Shown: positions 44,888-53,320, numbered from the stretch's first letter. The stretch is DNA of 64,000 bases from Porphyrobacter sp. (GCA_027533455.1 JAPZUC010000013.1:31004-95003); one strand, 5' to 3'. Notes: a model not told the origin generated them from the letters alone. Numbers and translations are program-made.

Positions 44888-45737
44888 GCTTCTTTTCCGC
44901 TTGCAGCATGAGGAGCAGGTTCGCGCGCCAATGGGCCGCCTCATTGCCAAGGAACGCACGGGTAGTGGTGCAGTCGAGGGCGGAAAAGGCAGGTCGCCGG
45001 GCAGGCTCCTGGGCCTCTGCAGTTGTGATGGGCCGGATCGCGGGTATCCGCTCGATCAACCCTAACGCCAGCGCCTCTTCGGCAAGCGCGAGAGCAACGT
45101 CATAGTGGCTAGCTACTCCAGCATCACTGTGGTGGAAGTAGCCGCTCGCCTTTCGCGCCGCCAATGCCCAGATCGTGCGGGCAAGGCCCGTCGCCCAGGT
45201 CGGGGAGCTGATCTGGTCGGAGATCGCTACAACCTCGCGGCACTCCAGCATTTGCTCGAGCATGGCTCGCACGAAATTGTTGCCGCCTGCCTCGTAGAGC
45301 CAGGATGTGCGAACCAACAGGTCTTGCTGCCTCAAGTGGGCCTCGCCCTCGGCCTTGGACCGCCCGTAGGCTGAAAGCGGATTGGCGGCATTATCGGGCA
45401 GATAGGCGCGCGCGGCTGCCCCATCGAACACGCAATCGCAGGAGATATGGACGAGTTTGCCGCCGGTATCCTCCATCGCCTCAACCAAGACAGCGACAGC
45501 GTCGGCGTTGACCTCTCGGGCGAGGTCCTCCTCACGCTCAGCCGCACCGAAATCAGTATAGGCGGCGGCATTGATAATGAGATCGGGAGCCTCGACCACA
45601 AGCCGAGCGCGCAGCATTCCCAGGTCAGTAAAATCAACATCATCGGCACCGATGGCATTGAGATCCATATGGCTGGGCGAGGTGCGCAGCAGAGCGCCGC
45701 CAAGCTGGCCGCTGGCTCCGGTGATGAGAACTCTCAT
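44880..45737 (-). CDS. rfbD: dTDP-4-dehydrorhamnose reductase
   Basis: Last step of dTDP-L-rhamnose synthesis. The 285-residue short-chain dehydrogenase-like protein has ITGASGQLGGALL at the start, INAAAYTDFGAAEREEDLA, ISCDCVFDG and the catalytic YGRSKAEGE (YxxxK). It overlaps rfbB. With manC-manA it supplies nucleotide sugars that could feed the polysaccharide cluster at 54-64 kb. The 229 bases upstream to the next gene hold no recognised feature. Confidence 0.92.
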   Translation of the reverse strand: MRVLITGASGQLGGALLRTSPSHMDLNAIGADDVDFTDLGMLRARLVVEAPDLIINAAAYTDFGAAEREEDLAREVNADAVAVLVEAMEDTGGKLVHISCDCVFDGAAARAYLPDNAANPLSAYGRSKAEGEAHLRQQDLLVRTSWLYEAGGNNFVRAMLEQMLECREVVAISDQISSPTWATGLARTIWALAARKASGYFHHSDAGVASHYDVALALAEEALALGLIERIPAIRPITTAEAQEPARRPAFSALDCTTTRAFLGNEAAHWRANLLLMLQAEKKLG

Positions 45738-45966
45738 AAGAATGCCTTCGCGCTAGTGGGACTGAGATCCTGCGCGGGCTATTCGCAGATCGAACGCGAT
45801 CGTATTCAATTCGGAGGTCGGCGACAATGCAAGACGCGGAGCAGAGAGCCGTTCTTCACTATTCGATGTCTCAGCGGCCGATCCGCTCACACGCGGCGGT
45901 TTCTAGATGGCAGGCGCGCTCCATCCCATTAAGGTCGCGATCTGTGCCCGCAGTTTCTGATTAGCT

Positions 45967-47724
45967 TTAGCTCCGCACCAGTCGCCCTGGCCGTGCGCCA
46001 GTGTCTGCATCGTTCTCGCGGATCATCACGCCATTGCAGAAGGTGGCGGCATAGCCCTTCACCGGTTGCATCAGGCGCGTGCCGCCTGCGGGGAGATCGT
46101 GGTGCGCCACGTGGGGGGAGACGGTGAGGCTGGCGTAGTCGATGACATTTATGTCGGCGCGCTTGCCAGGTTTCAGCAGGCCGCGATCACTGAAACCATA
46201 GAGCGCAGCGTTGCGTGCGGTCTGCTTGTGGACGAGGAATTCCAGCGGCAGGGTCGGCCCGCTCTTGCGGTCGCGGGTCCAAAAGCTGAGTTGTGTGGTC
46301 GGCATTGTGGCATCGCAGATCAGCGTGACATGCGCGCCAGCATCGCTCAGGCCAGTGACGGTATCTGGATGGCGCAGCATCTCTTCCAACACGGCAAGGC
46401 TTTTCTGCTGATCCCCTTGCGTCAGCGCCTGGAACGTGCGGCCTTCGTCCTCCAGCATCACATCGTAAAGGTACTCAAGCGCATCGCGCCCCTCTGCCTT
46501 GGCCCGAGCGCCGATGGAGGCGGATTTTTCGGCTTCGAGGTTGATCGGTTCGGAGAGCGGGTAGAGGCTGTTAGCCCCGCGCCGGAATAGGCCGTAGACG
46601 TTCTGCATCGACCCCGGCGCTTCATGCGGCACATCCCGTTCCGACAGGATCTGGCGCTTGATTTCCGGATCGCGCATTGCCTTGACGCGCTCGGGCAGCG
46701 GCATGTGCGCGAGCTTTTCAAGATAGGTCGGGCGGCGCATGAAGGCGTGATAGCTAGAAAGGCCGTGGATGAAGCCGATGATGCGCGAGGGTACCTGCGG
46801 GAAGAGGTGCGCGCCGCTTTCGTTCGCTTCCCGGCAACGCTCCAGCATCTGCCGCCACAGATCGGGCGCATATTCGCGGATTTCCACCAGCGTGAAGGTG
46901 AGCGGGCGGCCGCTTTCCTCCGAAATGCGGCGGAACAGTTCGAGCTCCGCCAGCGGTTCGCTGCGTTCACCGCCGAGCGCTTCGAGCTTACCCACGGTGC
47001 CCGCCGGGATCGCCTCGATCACACCCTTGCCCAGCTTTCTGAAGCGGCGGGCGATGGCGAGAAGTTCTTCCTCTGGCGCAAAGGTCCCCGGCACCGGTTC
47101 GCCCCACAGCGCGCGGTGACCGATGGTGCGTGAGGTGGAAAATCCGACCGCGCCCGCCGCGACGGCTTCCTCAACGAGATCGGCCATGCGCTCGATCTCC
47201 TCGGGCGTCGCGTCCTCGTTCGTGCGCCCTCGCTCGCCCATCGCATAATAGCGCACCGCGCCGTGGGCGATCTGCGCGCCGACATCGATCGCGTAAGTGC
47301 GCGAGGCAATATAATCCATGTATTCGGGGAAGCTCTCCCAGCGCCCCCATTCGATCCCCTCGTAGAGCGCGGTGCCGGGGATGTCCTCCACCCCCTCCAT
47401 CAGCTCGATCAGTTCCTTTTCCTGCCCGGGACGCACAGGTGCGAAGCCGACGCCACAATTGCCCATAACCACGGTGGTAACGCCGTTGTGAGAGGAGGGC
47501 GCGAGTTCGTCGTCCCAGCTGACCTGGCCGTCATAATGCGTGTGGATGTCGATCCAGCCAGGGGTGACGATGTGCCCCTTGGCATTGATCTCGCGGCGCG
47601 CCGCGCCAGAAATCTTCGGGGCCACCTGAGTGATCACCCCGTCCTTGAACGCCACGTCGCCAATGAACGGCGTGCTGCCCGAGCCATCTACGATCCTGCC
47701 GCCACGAATGATCACGTCATGCAT
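45967..47724 (-). CDS. Amidohydrolase family protein, N-acyl-D-amino-acid deacylase-like
   Basis: A 585-residue metal-dependent hydrolase. The N-terminal HVTPG-type motif is followed by [15 protein letters not shown] (metal-binding His-x-His), [15 protein letters not shown] (a Cys bridging the metals in D-aminoacylases), and [12 protein letters not shown] near residue 455 with the catalytic Asp. The wording matches the D-aminoacylase group. The ATG at 47724 has GAGAGG nine bases upstream; the GTG at 47733 would overlap that ribosome-binding site. The substrate is unknown. Confidence 0.87.
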   Translation of the reverse strand: MHDVIIRGGRIVDGSGSTPFIGDVAFKDGVITQVAPKISGAARREINAKGHIVTPGWIDIHTHYDGQVSWDDELAPSSHNGVTTVVMGNCGVGFAPVRPGQEKELIELMEGVEDIPGTALYEGIEWGRWESFPEYMDYIASRTYAIDVGAQIAHGAVRYYAMGERGRTNEDATPEEIERMADLVEEAVAAGAVGFSTSRTIGHRALWGEPVPGTFAPEEELLAIARRFRKLGKGVIEAIPAGTVGKLEALGGERSEPLAELELFRRISEESGRPLTFTLVEIREYAPDLWRQMLERCREANESGAHLFPQVPSRIIGFIHGLSSYHAFMRRPTYLEKLAHMPLPERVKAMRDPEIKRQILSERDVPHEAPGSMQNVYGLFRRGANSLYPLSEPINLEAEKSASIGARAKAEGRDALEYLYDVMLEDEGRTFQALTQGDQQKSLAVLEEMLRHPDTVTGLSDAGAHVTLICDATMPTTQLSFWTRDRKSGPTLPLEFLVHKQTARNAALYGFSDRGLLKPGKRADINVIDYASLTVSPHVAHHDLPAGGTRLMQPVKGYAATFCNGVMIRENDADTGARPGRLVRS

Positions 47725-47796
47725 CAGGATCACCTCTCCCGGTTCTTTTGCGGGAGACTATGGAACTTTGCGACGGCGCGCCCCCAGTAAAAATGC

Positions 47797-47874
47797 TCAG
47801 CGCACCACTTGCCTGCCGTTCACCATGTGCGCCACGCGCTCGAGCACCCTCACGTCAGCGGCGGGAGCTGCCAT
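47797..47874 (-). pseudogene. C-terminal remnant of a second amidohydrolase
   Basis: The minus strand reads AADVRVLERVAHMVNGRQVV plus Arg and a stop at 47797. This is the usual ending of imidazolonepropionase-like amidohydrolases (DVxVLxxVxxVxxxGxxV). The frame is interrupted exactly where the solo IS end starts at 47874, so the rest of the gene has been lost. Confidence 0.65.
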
Positions 47875-47925
47875 GTCCCCCGTCAGCACCAATGGCACAG
47901 ATTTGAGGTTGGGATTTGAGGAGAA
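47874..47925 (+). mobile_element. Solo left end of an IS3-family element
   Basis: The sequence starts TGTCCCCCGTCAGC and runs TGGCACAGATTTGAGGTTG. It matches the left end of the IS at 12652 without mismatch for about 38 bases and with two changes over roughly the next dozen. No transposase or right end follows; the similarity stops and the ctrA-associated repeat begins. It is a scar of a former copy of the same or a sister IS. Confidence 0.8.
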
Positions 47926-48083
47926 CCAGGGCCTAAGGTCGCTCCGAGGGCAGGCCAGTCAGCCCCCCCGCGCGCGACGCCCAGTCCTGCCCTCGCGCGC
48001 GGCTGAGCGTTTCCGCGTAGCGCCGTATGAACGAGGCGACGGAGACCGGCTCGCGGCGCCTTGAACGGCGAGGACGGGAGGGG

Positions 48084-48779
48084 CTAGGCCGCCGCAGCCT
48101 GCTCCTGCGGATCGAACAGCTGGTAGCCTCTGCCCCAGACGGTCTCGATGTAGTTCTCACCGCCACAGGCCAGCCTCAGCTTCTGCCGCAGCTTGCAGAT
48201 GAACACGTCGATGATCTTGATCTCGGGTTCGTCAACGCCGCCATAGAGGTGGTTGAGGAACATTTCCTTGGTCAGCGTGGTGCCCTTGCGCAAGCTGAGT
48301 AGCTCGAGCATCGCATACTCCTTGCCGGTCAAGTGCACGCGCGCGCCATCGACTTCGACAATCTTGGCGTCGAGGTTCACAGCCAGCTTACCGGTGCGGA
48401 TCACGCTCTGCGCGTGGCCCTTCGAGCGGCGCACTACGGCGTGGATGCGCGCGACCAGCTCTTCGCGGTGGAAGGGCTTGGTCACGTAATCGTCAGCGCC
48501 GAAGCCGAAGCTGCGAACCTTGGCATCCATTTCCGAATTGCCCGAAAGGACCAGCACAGGCGTCTGCACCTTGGCGACGCGCAGCTTCTTGAGCACGTCA
48601 TAGCCGTGCATGTCGGGCAGGCTCAGGTCGAGCAGGATGATATCGTAATCATACATCTTGCCCAGATCGAGGCCCTCTTCCCCCAAGTCGGTCGAGTAGA
48701 CATTGAAGCCGTCGCTCGTGAGCATCAGGTCGATCGCCCTAGTGGTCGCCTTGTCATCTTCGATTAGCAGAATACGCAT
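48084..48779 (-). CDS. ctrA: Cell-cycle response regulator CtrA, copy 1
   Basis: A 231-residue OmpR-type regulator: receiver domain with acidic pocket IEDD, phospho-acceptor Asp51 ([16 protein letters not shown]) and Lys in VTKPFH, then the winged helix with [20 protein letters not shown] and [14 protein letters not shown], the CtrA recognition region. About 26 substitutions separate its first 219 residues from copy 2 at 51812, and the C-terminal tail differs ([13 protein letters not shown]). CtrA controls division, motility and replication genes in alphaproteobacteria. Two copies are unusual. The promoter has two TTAAC half-sites, which suggests autoregulation. Confidence 0.93.
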   Translation of the reverse strand: MRILLIEDDKATTRAIDLMLTSDGFNVYSTDLGEEGLDLGKMYDYDIILLDLSLPDMHGYDVLKKLRVAKVQTPVLVLSGNSEMDAKVRSFGFGADDYVTKPFHREELVARIHAVVRRSKGHAQSVIRTGKLAVNLDAKIVEVDGARVHLTGKEYAMLELLSLRKGTTLTKEMFLNHLYGGVDEPEIKIIDVFICKLRQKLRLACGGENYIETVWGRGYQLFDPQEQAAAA

Positions 48780-48833
48780 TATTGCCCCTATTTTTTCTCA
48801 CCAGGCCCCCCGCTAACGGGGAGGCTTACGGCT

Positions 48834-48866
48834 GTTAACCACACTCTATTTCGAAGATGGTTAACA
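48834..48866 (-). promoter_or_regulatory. Putative CtrA-binding sites upstream of ctrA copy 1
   Basis: TTAACCA at 48835-48841 and the inverted GGTTAAC at 48859-48865 lie 55-87 bases upstream of the ctrA start. Both match the CtrA half-site TTAACCAT well. Copy 2 keeps only the distal one. Confidence 0.5.
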
Positions 48867-49004
48867 ATGTGTTTCGAGGGCGAAGATGGATGCGCGGGCC
48901 TGACAGAGTGGGAGTGCACGCCCTGTCAGTCCGGTTCTACGGGATCGCTCAAAGCGCGAGGCGCTTATCCGTTTCTGTGTTGGCGCAGAACTGGCGCGGC
49001 GAGG

Positions 49005-49556
49005 ATTAATGGGGTCGGCGCGATCGGCGTCGCGCCCGGCGCAACTGTCGTCGCCGTACGCGTACTCGACCGGAACGGTTCGGGGAGCAATTCGGGTGTG
49101 ATCGCCGGCGTCAATTACGTGGCCGAGAAAGGCAGCAATGGCGACGTTGCCAATATGAGCCTGGGCGGCGGGGTGAGTACGGCGCTCGATACCGCAGTCA
49201 TTAACGCTGCAGCGAAAGGCGTGCGCTTCACCATTGCGGCGGGCAATAGCGCGGCCAACGCGGAGAACTATTCGCCCGCCCGTGCCGACGGGGCCAACAT
49301 TTACACCGTATCGTCCGTCGACAAAGGCGACAACTGGTCGAGTTTCTCAAACTTCGGCATCCCGCCGGTCGACTTCGCCGAACCCGGGCGTGATATCTAC
49401 TCGACCTGGATCGGGAAGGGCTACCGAACCATTTCGGGAACTTCGATGGCCGCGCCGCATCTTGCCGGCATTCTGCTGCGAGGGGGTGTCGGCAATGGTG
49501 GGATGGTTTACGGGGCTCCTAGCACGGGGTGTACCATTGGCGTTGTTATTCCCTGA
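49005..49556 (+). pseudogene. Fragment of a subtilisin-like (S8) serine protease
   Basis: The frame contains GVGAIGVAPGATVVAVRVL, SLGGGVSTALDTAVINAAA, the oxyanion region TIAAGNSAANAENYSPA and the catalytic Ser block ISGTSMAAPHLAGIL. These match the second half of the S8 domain and a short C-terminal tail. The Asp and His parts of the triad are missing. The similarity begins abruptly near 49005, and sequence left of it belongs to the ctrA upstream region, so the gene is truncated and inactive even though a frame runs from 48867. Confidence 0.75.
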
Positions 49557-49864
49557 CGGCGCGCGCCATTAAACCGAAGCGCAGCGCCGGGCGCTGCGCT
49601 TCGGTCGCGGCCGGTATTTCAACGTGGCGCCTGGCTGTCCTCGGCAGTGGCCTGCAGCGATTGCACGCATTGGATCTTGGGGGTCTCTTATAGTCTCGCG
49701 TGTTGGCGCTTGTGTGGCAAAACTGCTGATCAGCCGCTACTGGGCGAGGGGTATTGAGGGTGCTCTGCCGCCTGAAAACTCGGCCATTTGGGGGTAGAGT
49801 TTTCTGCCATAGGTTTCCTCGGCCAGGCGAGGGTACGGCATGAGGGCATCGAGGTTCACGGGCG

Positions 49865-50025
49865 CGCGGAAGGCGTTCGCCATCAGGCAGGGGGCGAGGG
49901 AGGCACGCCGGTCGCCCAGATCTGCCGGAAGGCAGAAATCAGCCAGGCGACCTACTTCAACTGGAAGAAGAAAAACGCGGCGCTGATACCATCGGAGATG
50001 CGGCGGCTGCGGCTTGCGCTCGATC
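49865..50025 (+). pseudogene. Fragment of an IS3-family OrfA transposase
   Basis: The plus strand encodes GTPVAQICRKAEISQATYFN followed by WKKK and SEMRRLR, the helix-turn-helix of IS3/IS911-type OrfA. Just upstream the related KAFAIRQGA part is in another frame, so there is a frameshift near 49895. No orfB or terminal repeats were found. It is not derived from the IS at 12652, whose OrfA differs. The rest of 49557-49864 shows nothing recognisable. Confidence 0.6.
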
Positions 50026-50084
50026 ACGTCGAGGCTGTCTCCTGCCCACCGGTGACGCCCACAGCGCAGACAACTTCTGTCAGT

Positions 50085-50275
50085 CAGTGCGCCGGGGGGA
50101 GGACGAACCTTATGGCCCCCACTGGCAGCCAATCGATCCAGTTCGGGTCTCGGCCAAGTTTGGGGATCGCCTGCACTGCTTGGATCGCGGCGCCAAAGAG
50201 CGCGAGGCCGGTGAAGATAATCAGGACAGAGAGCCGCGGATACTTGAGCGCCAGAGCAGGTTATCGGGCGTGGGG
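50085..50275 (-). pseudogene. VanZ-like gene fragment (1)
   Basis: The minus strand reads YPRLSVLIIFTGLALFGAA, then QAVQAIPKLGRDPNWIDWL and VGAIRF before a stop at 50085. It lines up with the C-terminal half of the intact VanZ-like protein at 52647-53000, with an internal deletion of the last membrane segment. No start or N-terminal half is present. Confidence 0.7.
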
Positions 50276-50399
50276 GGTGGGGGGAGGGTGAATCCGAAAC
50301 TCACAATTCAACCCTATGCACAGTAGGAAAGAGTGGGTTTAAGGGGGGAGGCCCTGCTCCTATATTGTTCGCATCCAAAACCGGTGGAGGCGGAAAAAC

Positions 50400-51074
50400 A
50401 TGACACGGCGCAAGCCCTCCGATGGCAGATCAGGCGGGGACAAAGATCCTTCCGCTTCGAAAGGCGAGAAGGGCGACGGTCCGCATTTTGTAATCATGCC
50501 CGGTAATCTGGCTGAGGCTTCCGGCTCGCAGTCGGAGGCCTTTGCGCTTTCGCTGTTTAAGCGTGCGGTCGAAACGATCTGGGTGACTGACCGCTCGAAT
50601 AAGATGGCCACTGACGAGGCTCTGCAAGCAGCGCTAGATGCCTTGCGCGGCATTCGTCCGCGTGACGAGGCAGAGGGCATGCTGGCCGCGCAGATGGTGG
50701 CGACCCATCATGCGGCGATGGAATGTATGCGCCGGGCGAACCTCCCAGACCAGAGCATGAAGGGCATCGACTTGACCCTCAAGCATGCAGTCCGTCTGAT
50801 GAGCCTCTACGAGCGACAGCTTGCCGCGCTCGACAAGCGTCGCGGAAAGGGACGGCAGAAGATCACGGTCGAGCACATCACCGTGCAAGCCGGCGGGCAA
50901 GCTATCGTGGGCGATGTCAACAAAGGGCAGGCTGCTCCACCCTCGCCCGCCACCGCGGTGCCGCCAATGGCGGGGGCCCTCGGCGATGACAGTGCCGCGA
51001 GCGCCGACGGCGAGGAGTTGTCCCGCGCACTGAAGGCTAAGCCAGCGAAGTCTCCGAGGAAGAGGCGCGACTAG
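50400..51074 (+). CDS. Uncharacterised protein, first of a gene pair
   Basis: A 224-residue soluble protein of unknown function. A charged N-terminus is followed by a helical core (about residues 40-150) containing AVETIWVTDRSNKMATDEALQ, then MLAAQMVATHHAAMECMRRA with closely spaced His residues, and LTLKHAVRLMSLYERQLAAL. KITVEHITVQAGGQAIVGDV follows, and the C-terminus is an Ala/Pro/Lys-rich tail. ATG at 50400. Its stop overlaps the start of the HGG-motif gene by one base, so the two are co-expressed. The pair recalls genes seen near phage-like or integrated DNA, but no role can be named. Confidence 0.7.
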   Translation: MTRRKPSDGRSGGDKDPSASKGEKGDGPHFVIMPGNLAEASGSQSEAFALSLFKRAVETIWVTDRSNKMATDEALQAALDALRGIRPRDEAEGMLAAQMVATHHAAMECMRRANLPDQSMKGIDLTLKHAVRLMSLYERQLAALDKRRGKGRQKITVEHITVQAGGQAIVGDVNKGQAAPPSPATAVPPMAGALGDDSAASADGEELSRALKAKPAKSPRKRRD

Positions 51075-51364
51075 TGCCGAGGAAGCCGTTCGGCGATCAT
51101 CCGCGCAACACCGAGCCAATGACTGCAAGTCAGCGTTGCGGCGCAAAGACCCGATCGGGCGAGCCCTGCCGCGCGCCTGCGGTACAGGGAAAGGCGCGAT
51201 GCCGGATGCATGGCGGCGCTAAAGGGTCGGGCGCACCCAAAGGCAACAGCAATGCGCTCAAGCATGGGCTCTATACGCGCGAGGCGATCGCCGAGCGTAG
51301 GGCTCTGGGCCAGTTGTTGCGCGAGATGCGTGAGGGGCTGCGGTCGTTTGAAGAGGAGGCATGA
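51074..51364 (+). CDS. HGG/GAPKGN-motif small protein, second of the pair
   Basis: A 96-residue basic protein. The conserved centre is CGAKTRSGEPCRAPAV, then GKARCRMHGGAKGSGAPKGN and NALKHGLYT. Three Cys and a His in the first half could form a zinc site. This motif-rich family is common in alphaproteobacteria and some phages and has no assigned function. The GTG at 51074 overlaps the preceding stop; the ATG at 51119 is an alternative and gives an 81-residue form. Both genes look intact amid decayed DNA. Confidence 0.7.
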   Translation: MPRKPFGDHPRNTEPMTASQRCGAKTRSGEPCRAPAVQGKARCRMHGGAKGSGAPKGNSNALKHGLYTREAIAERRALGQLLREMREGLRSFEEEA

Positions 51365-51447
51365 AATAGCAACGGTTCCCGGCCCCAATCAATGCCCCTT
51401 GTCGTCGCCTAAGCGACGCTGTTGCGAGGACCGCTCCCCTGGATGTA

Positions 51448-51605
51448 TCAATCAGCGCCGGTGACGGCGTCAGTGGCTGCCTCACGATGGAAGAGCCATC
51501 GCACGAAAATCACGATGATTAGTGCAACATCGATGCCGAGGACGTTGGCGCCGAAGTCGGCCCAGTCCGGTTCGCACCTCATCCTCGGAGCCGCTGATCA
51601 AGAGT
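51448..51605 (-). pseudogene. VanZ-like gene fragment (2)
   Basis: The minus strand encodes CEPDWADFGANVLGIDVALI followed by a hydrophobic stretch and a stop at 51448. DWADFGANVLG resembles the conserved end of VanZ-family proteins (D..AN..G). A stop upstream in the frame shows that the rest is lost. It is more divergent from the intact gene than fragment 1. Confidence 0.55.
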
Positions 51606-51811
51606 ACAGGCCCGCATACGCGTAGCTATTGAGGGGGGCTCGTGCGCCGCGCGGGCTGGGGACTGAGGGCAGGCCGAAGGCAGGCCAGTCAGCCGCCGCG
51701 CGCGGCGCCAAGCCCTGCCCTCGCCCGCAGCTGAGCGTTTTAGCGCAGGGCCGTGTGATCGAGGCCAGCGAGACCGGCTCGCGGTGCCTCGATCGGCGGG
51801 GGCGGGAGGGG

Positions 51812-52507
51812 CTACTCGGCTACGGACGCCGTCTCGTCGTCGCGCAGCACGTAGCCGCGGCCCCAGACGGTCTCGATATAGCTATCACCGCCGCAGGCCA
51901 GCCTCAGCTTCTGCCGCAGCTTGCAGATGAAGACGTCGATGATCTTGAGTTCAGGCTCGTCCATCCCGCCATAGAGGTGGTTGAGGAACATTTCCTTGGT
52001 CAGCGTCGTGCCCTTGCGCAAGCTGAGCAGCTCCAGCATCGCGTATTCCTTGGGGGTGAGGTGCACGCGGGCGCCATCGACCGCGACCGTCTTGGCGTCG
52101 AGGTTCACGGTGAGCTTGCCGGTGCGGATCACGCTCTCAGAGTGGCCCTTAGAGCGGCGCACCACGGCATAGATGCGGGCGACCAGCTCCTCGCGGTGGA
52201 AGGGCTTGGTGACGTAGTCGTCAGCCCCGAAGCCGAAGCTGCGGATCTTCGAATCCATCTCCGAATAGCCCGACAGGATCAGCACCGGCGTCTGCACCTT
52301 GGCGACGCGCAGCTTCTTCAGCACGTCGTAGCCGTGCATGTCGGGCAGGTTCAGGTCGAGCAGGATGATGTCGTAGTCATACAGCTTGCCCAGATCGAGG
52401 CCCTCTTCGCCGAGGTCGGTCGAGTAGACATTGAAGCCTTCGGTGGTGAGCATCAGCTCGATCGCCTTGGCGGTGGCCGGTTCGTCTTCGATCAGCAGAA
52501 CACGCAT
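51812..52507 (-). CDS. ctrA: Cell-cycle response regulator CtrA, copy 2
   Basis: A 231-residue paralogue of the gene at 48084. It has the receiver IEDE, Asp51 in [20 protein letters not shown] and the winged-helix region [14 protein letters not shown]. Its ending [14 protein letters not shown] is the more classical CtrA tail, while the Gly in the LTGKEY block is Pro here (LTPKEY). The start is the ATG at 52507; a 10-residue extension exists but lacks family similarity. It follows a VanZ-like gene on the same strand. Which copy is the ancestral one is not certain; the classical tail favours this one. Confidence 0.93.
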   Translation of the reverse strand: MRVLLIEDEPATAKAIELMLTTEGFNVYSTDLGEEGLDLGKLYDYDIILLDLNLPDMHGYDVLKKLRVAKVQTPVLILSGYSEMDSKIRSFGFGADDYVTKPFHREELVARIYAVVRRSKGHSESVIRTGKLTVNLDAKTVAVDGARVHLTPKEYAMLELLSLRKGTTLTKEMFLNHLYGGMDEPELKIIDVFICKLRQKLRLACGGDSYIETVWGRGYVLRDDETASVAE

Positions 52508-52587
52508 TGCAGTCCCCTGTTTTTTCTCTCCGGGCACCCCCGCTAGCGGGGAGGCTTACGGCTGGCAGCCACACTCTATTACCGAAT

Positions 52588-52596
52588 ATGGTTAAC
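52588..52596 (-). promoter_or_regulatory. Putative CtrA half-site upstream of ctrA copy 2
   Basis: ATGGTTAAC is retained at the position equivalent to the distal half-site of copy 1, about 80 bases upstream of the start. The proximal half-site of copy 1 (GTTAACC) reads GGCAGCC here and is lost. Confidence 0.4.
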
Positions 52597-52646
52597 AATG
52601 TCTTTCGAGGGCGACGATTGATGCGCGATGGGCAACGACTTGGGGC

Positions 52647-53000
52647 TCATCGAGCGGATCGCCCGAAGAACCGTATCGCGCCTACGGCCAGCAGCACTGC
52701 AGCGGCAGCCGCTGCGTCTGCCAGCCAGTCAACCCAGCTTGGCTCGCGGCCGAGCTGGGGAATGGCCTGCACGACTTCGACTGCCCCGCCGAAGAGGGCA
52801 AGGCCGAGGAAGATCACCACGAGCCGGACGCGCGGATAGGCGAACGCGGCAAGGCCCGCCAGGACGAGGAACGCCAGCACGTGGAGCACCTTGTCGCTGG
52901 GGTCGCCGGGCAAGGCCGGCGGCTGCGGCAGGCTGGCCATCACGAAGGCGAACACGAGTGCCGACCAGAACAGCAGCTGAAACAGGCGCTCGATCAGCAT
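52647..53000 (-). CDS. VanZ-family membrane protein
   Basis: A 117-residue protein with about four membrane segments: an N-terminal segment (LLFWSALVFAFVMASLP), DKVLHVLAFLVLAGLAAFAYP with the conserved His, VVIFLGLALFGGAVEVVQAI with the conserved Glu, and WVDWLADAAAAAAVLLAVGA. These are the VanZ hallmarks. The family is named after a teicoplanin-resistance gene, but most members have no known role. Two broken relatives lie at 50085 and 51448, so VanZ seems to have been copied with the ctrA region. Confidence 0.8.
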   Translation of the reverse strand: MLIERLFQLLFWSALVFAFVMASLPQPPALPGDPSDKVLHVLAFLVLAGLAAFAYPRVRLVVIFLGLALFGGAVEVVQAIPQLGREPSWVDWLADAAAAAAVLLAVGAIRFFGRSAR

Positions 53001-53006
53001 CGGGCC

Positions 53007-53261
53007 TCAGTCGTCCCGTTGAGCTCGGTCGCGGTGCAAGCGTACGCCGGGGGATTGGATTGGGTCTCCGAAGAACTCGATCCCTGCGTTCTCCAATGCC
53101 TCTTGGATCCGCTCCAGCGTGCCGCCTCGCGAAACAGGGATCGCTTCTGCCGTTTCGAACCGTTGGATGGTGGCCCAAGAGACTTGAGCAGCCGTGCCGA
53201 GTTGCACAGCCGACCATTGTAGCAGCCCTCTCGCTGCGCGGATTTGTGCTCCAGAGATCAT
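53007..53261 (-). CDS. XRE-family transcriptional regulator
   Basis: An 84-residue Cro/C1-type repressor-like protein. The helix-turn-helix is ISGAQIRAARGLLQWSAVQL, then VSWATIQRFE. The C-terminus (GIEFFGDP) matches small stand-alone regulators of this group. The ATG at 53261 is used; a TTG two codons upstream is possible. It is divergent from the recombinase gene with a palindrome in between and may repress that gene and itself. It ends 7 bases before vanZ. Confidence 0.85.
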   Translation of the reverse strand: MISGAQIRAARGLLQWSAVQLGTAAQVSWATIQRFETAEAIPVSRGGTLERIQEALENAGIEFFGDPIQSPGVRLHRDRAQRDD

Positions 53262-53293
53262 TGACAATCCGACAGAGTGATATAAATTATATC
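53261..53293 (+). promoter_or_regulatory. Promoter and palindromic operator between xre and the recombinase gene
   Basis: TTGACA (53261-53266) is followed by an AT-rich TATAAATTAT that can serve as -10 element, although the spacing depends on which hexamer is used. The palindrome GATATAA-A-TTATATC (53279-53293) covers it. It is the obvious candidate binding site of the adjacent XRE regulator. The TTGACA overlaps the xre start codon. Confidence 0.5.
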
Positions 53294-53320
53294 GTAGTGG
53301 AGGCAGGAAAGATTTCGCAA

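Larger units (their letters stand above)
47945..48895. repeat. Duplicated ctrA unit, copy 1
   Basis: The segment comprises a GC-rich tail (GGCAGGCCAGTCAGCC..., then GAGACCGGCTCGCGG), the ctrA gene and about 110 upstream bases with the CTTACGGCTG and GGTTAACAATGT blocks. The same order recurs at 51672-52632. The non-coding tail and promoter are conserved less well than the gene. Confidence 0.8.
51672..52632. repeat. Duplicated ctrA unit, copy 2
   Basis: Corresponds to 47945-48895: same tail blocks (AAGGCAGGCCAGTCAGCC, GAGACCGGCTCGCGG), ctrA gene, CTAGCGGGGAGGCTTACGG and GGTTAACAATGTCTTTCGAG. The two units are direct repeats about 3.7 kb apart. Confidence 0.8.

Noticed and set aside
8140..46110. 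Other CACGTG hexamers as further parS sites
   Set aside because: Those seen (for example near 8149, 22509, 38398 and 46104) lack the flanking TTT and AAA arms.
49737..50132. A 131-codon minus-strand frame
   Set aside because: Antisense to the IS3 OrfA fragment and without family features.
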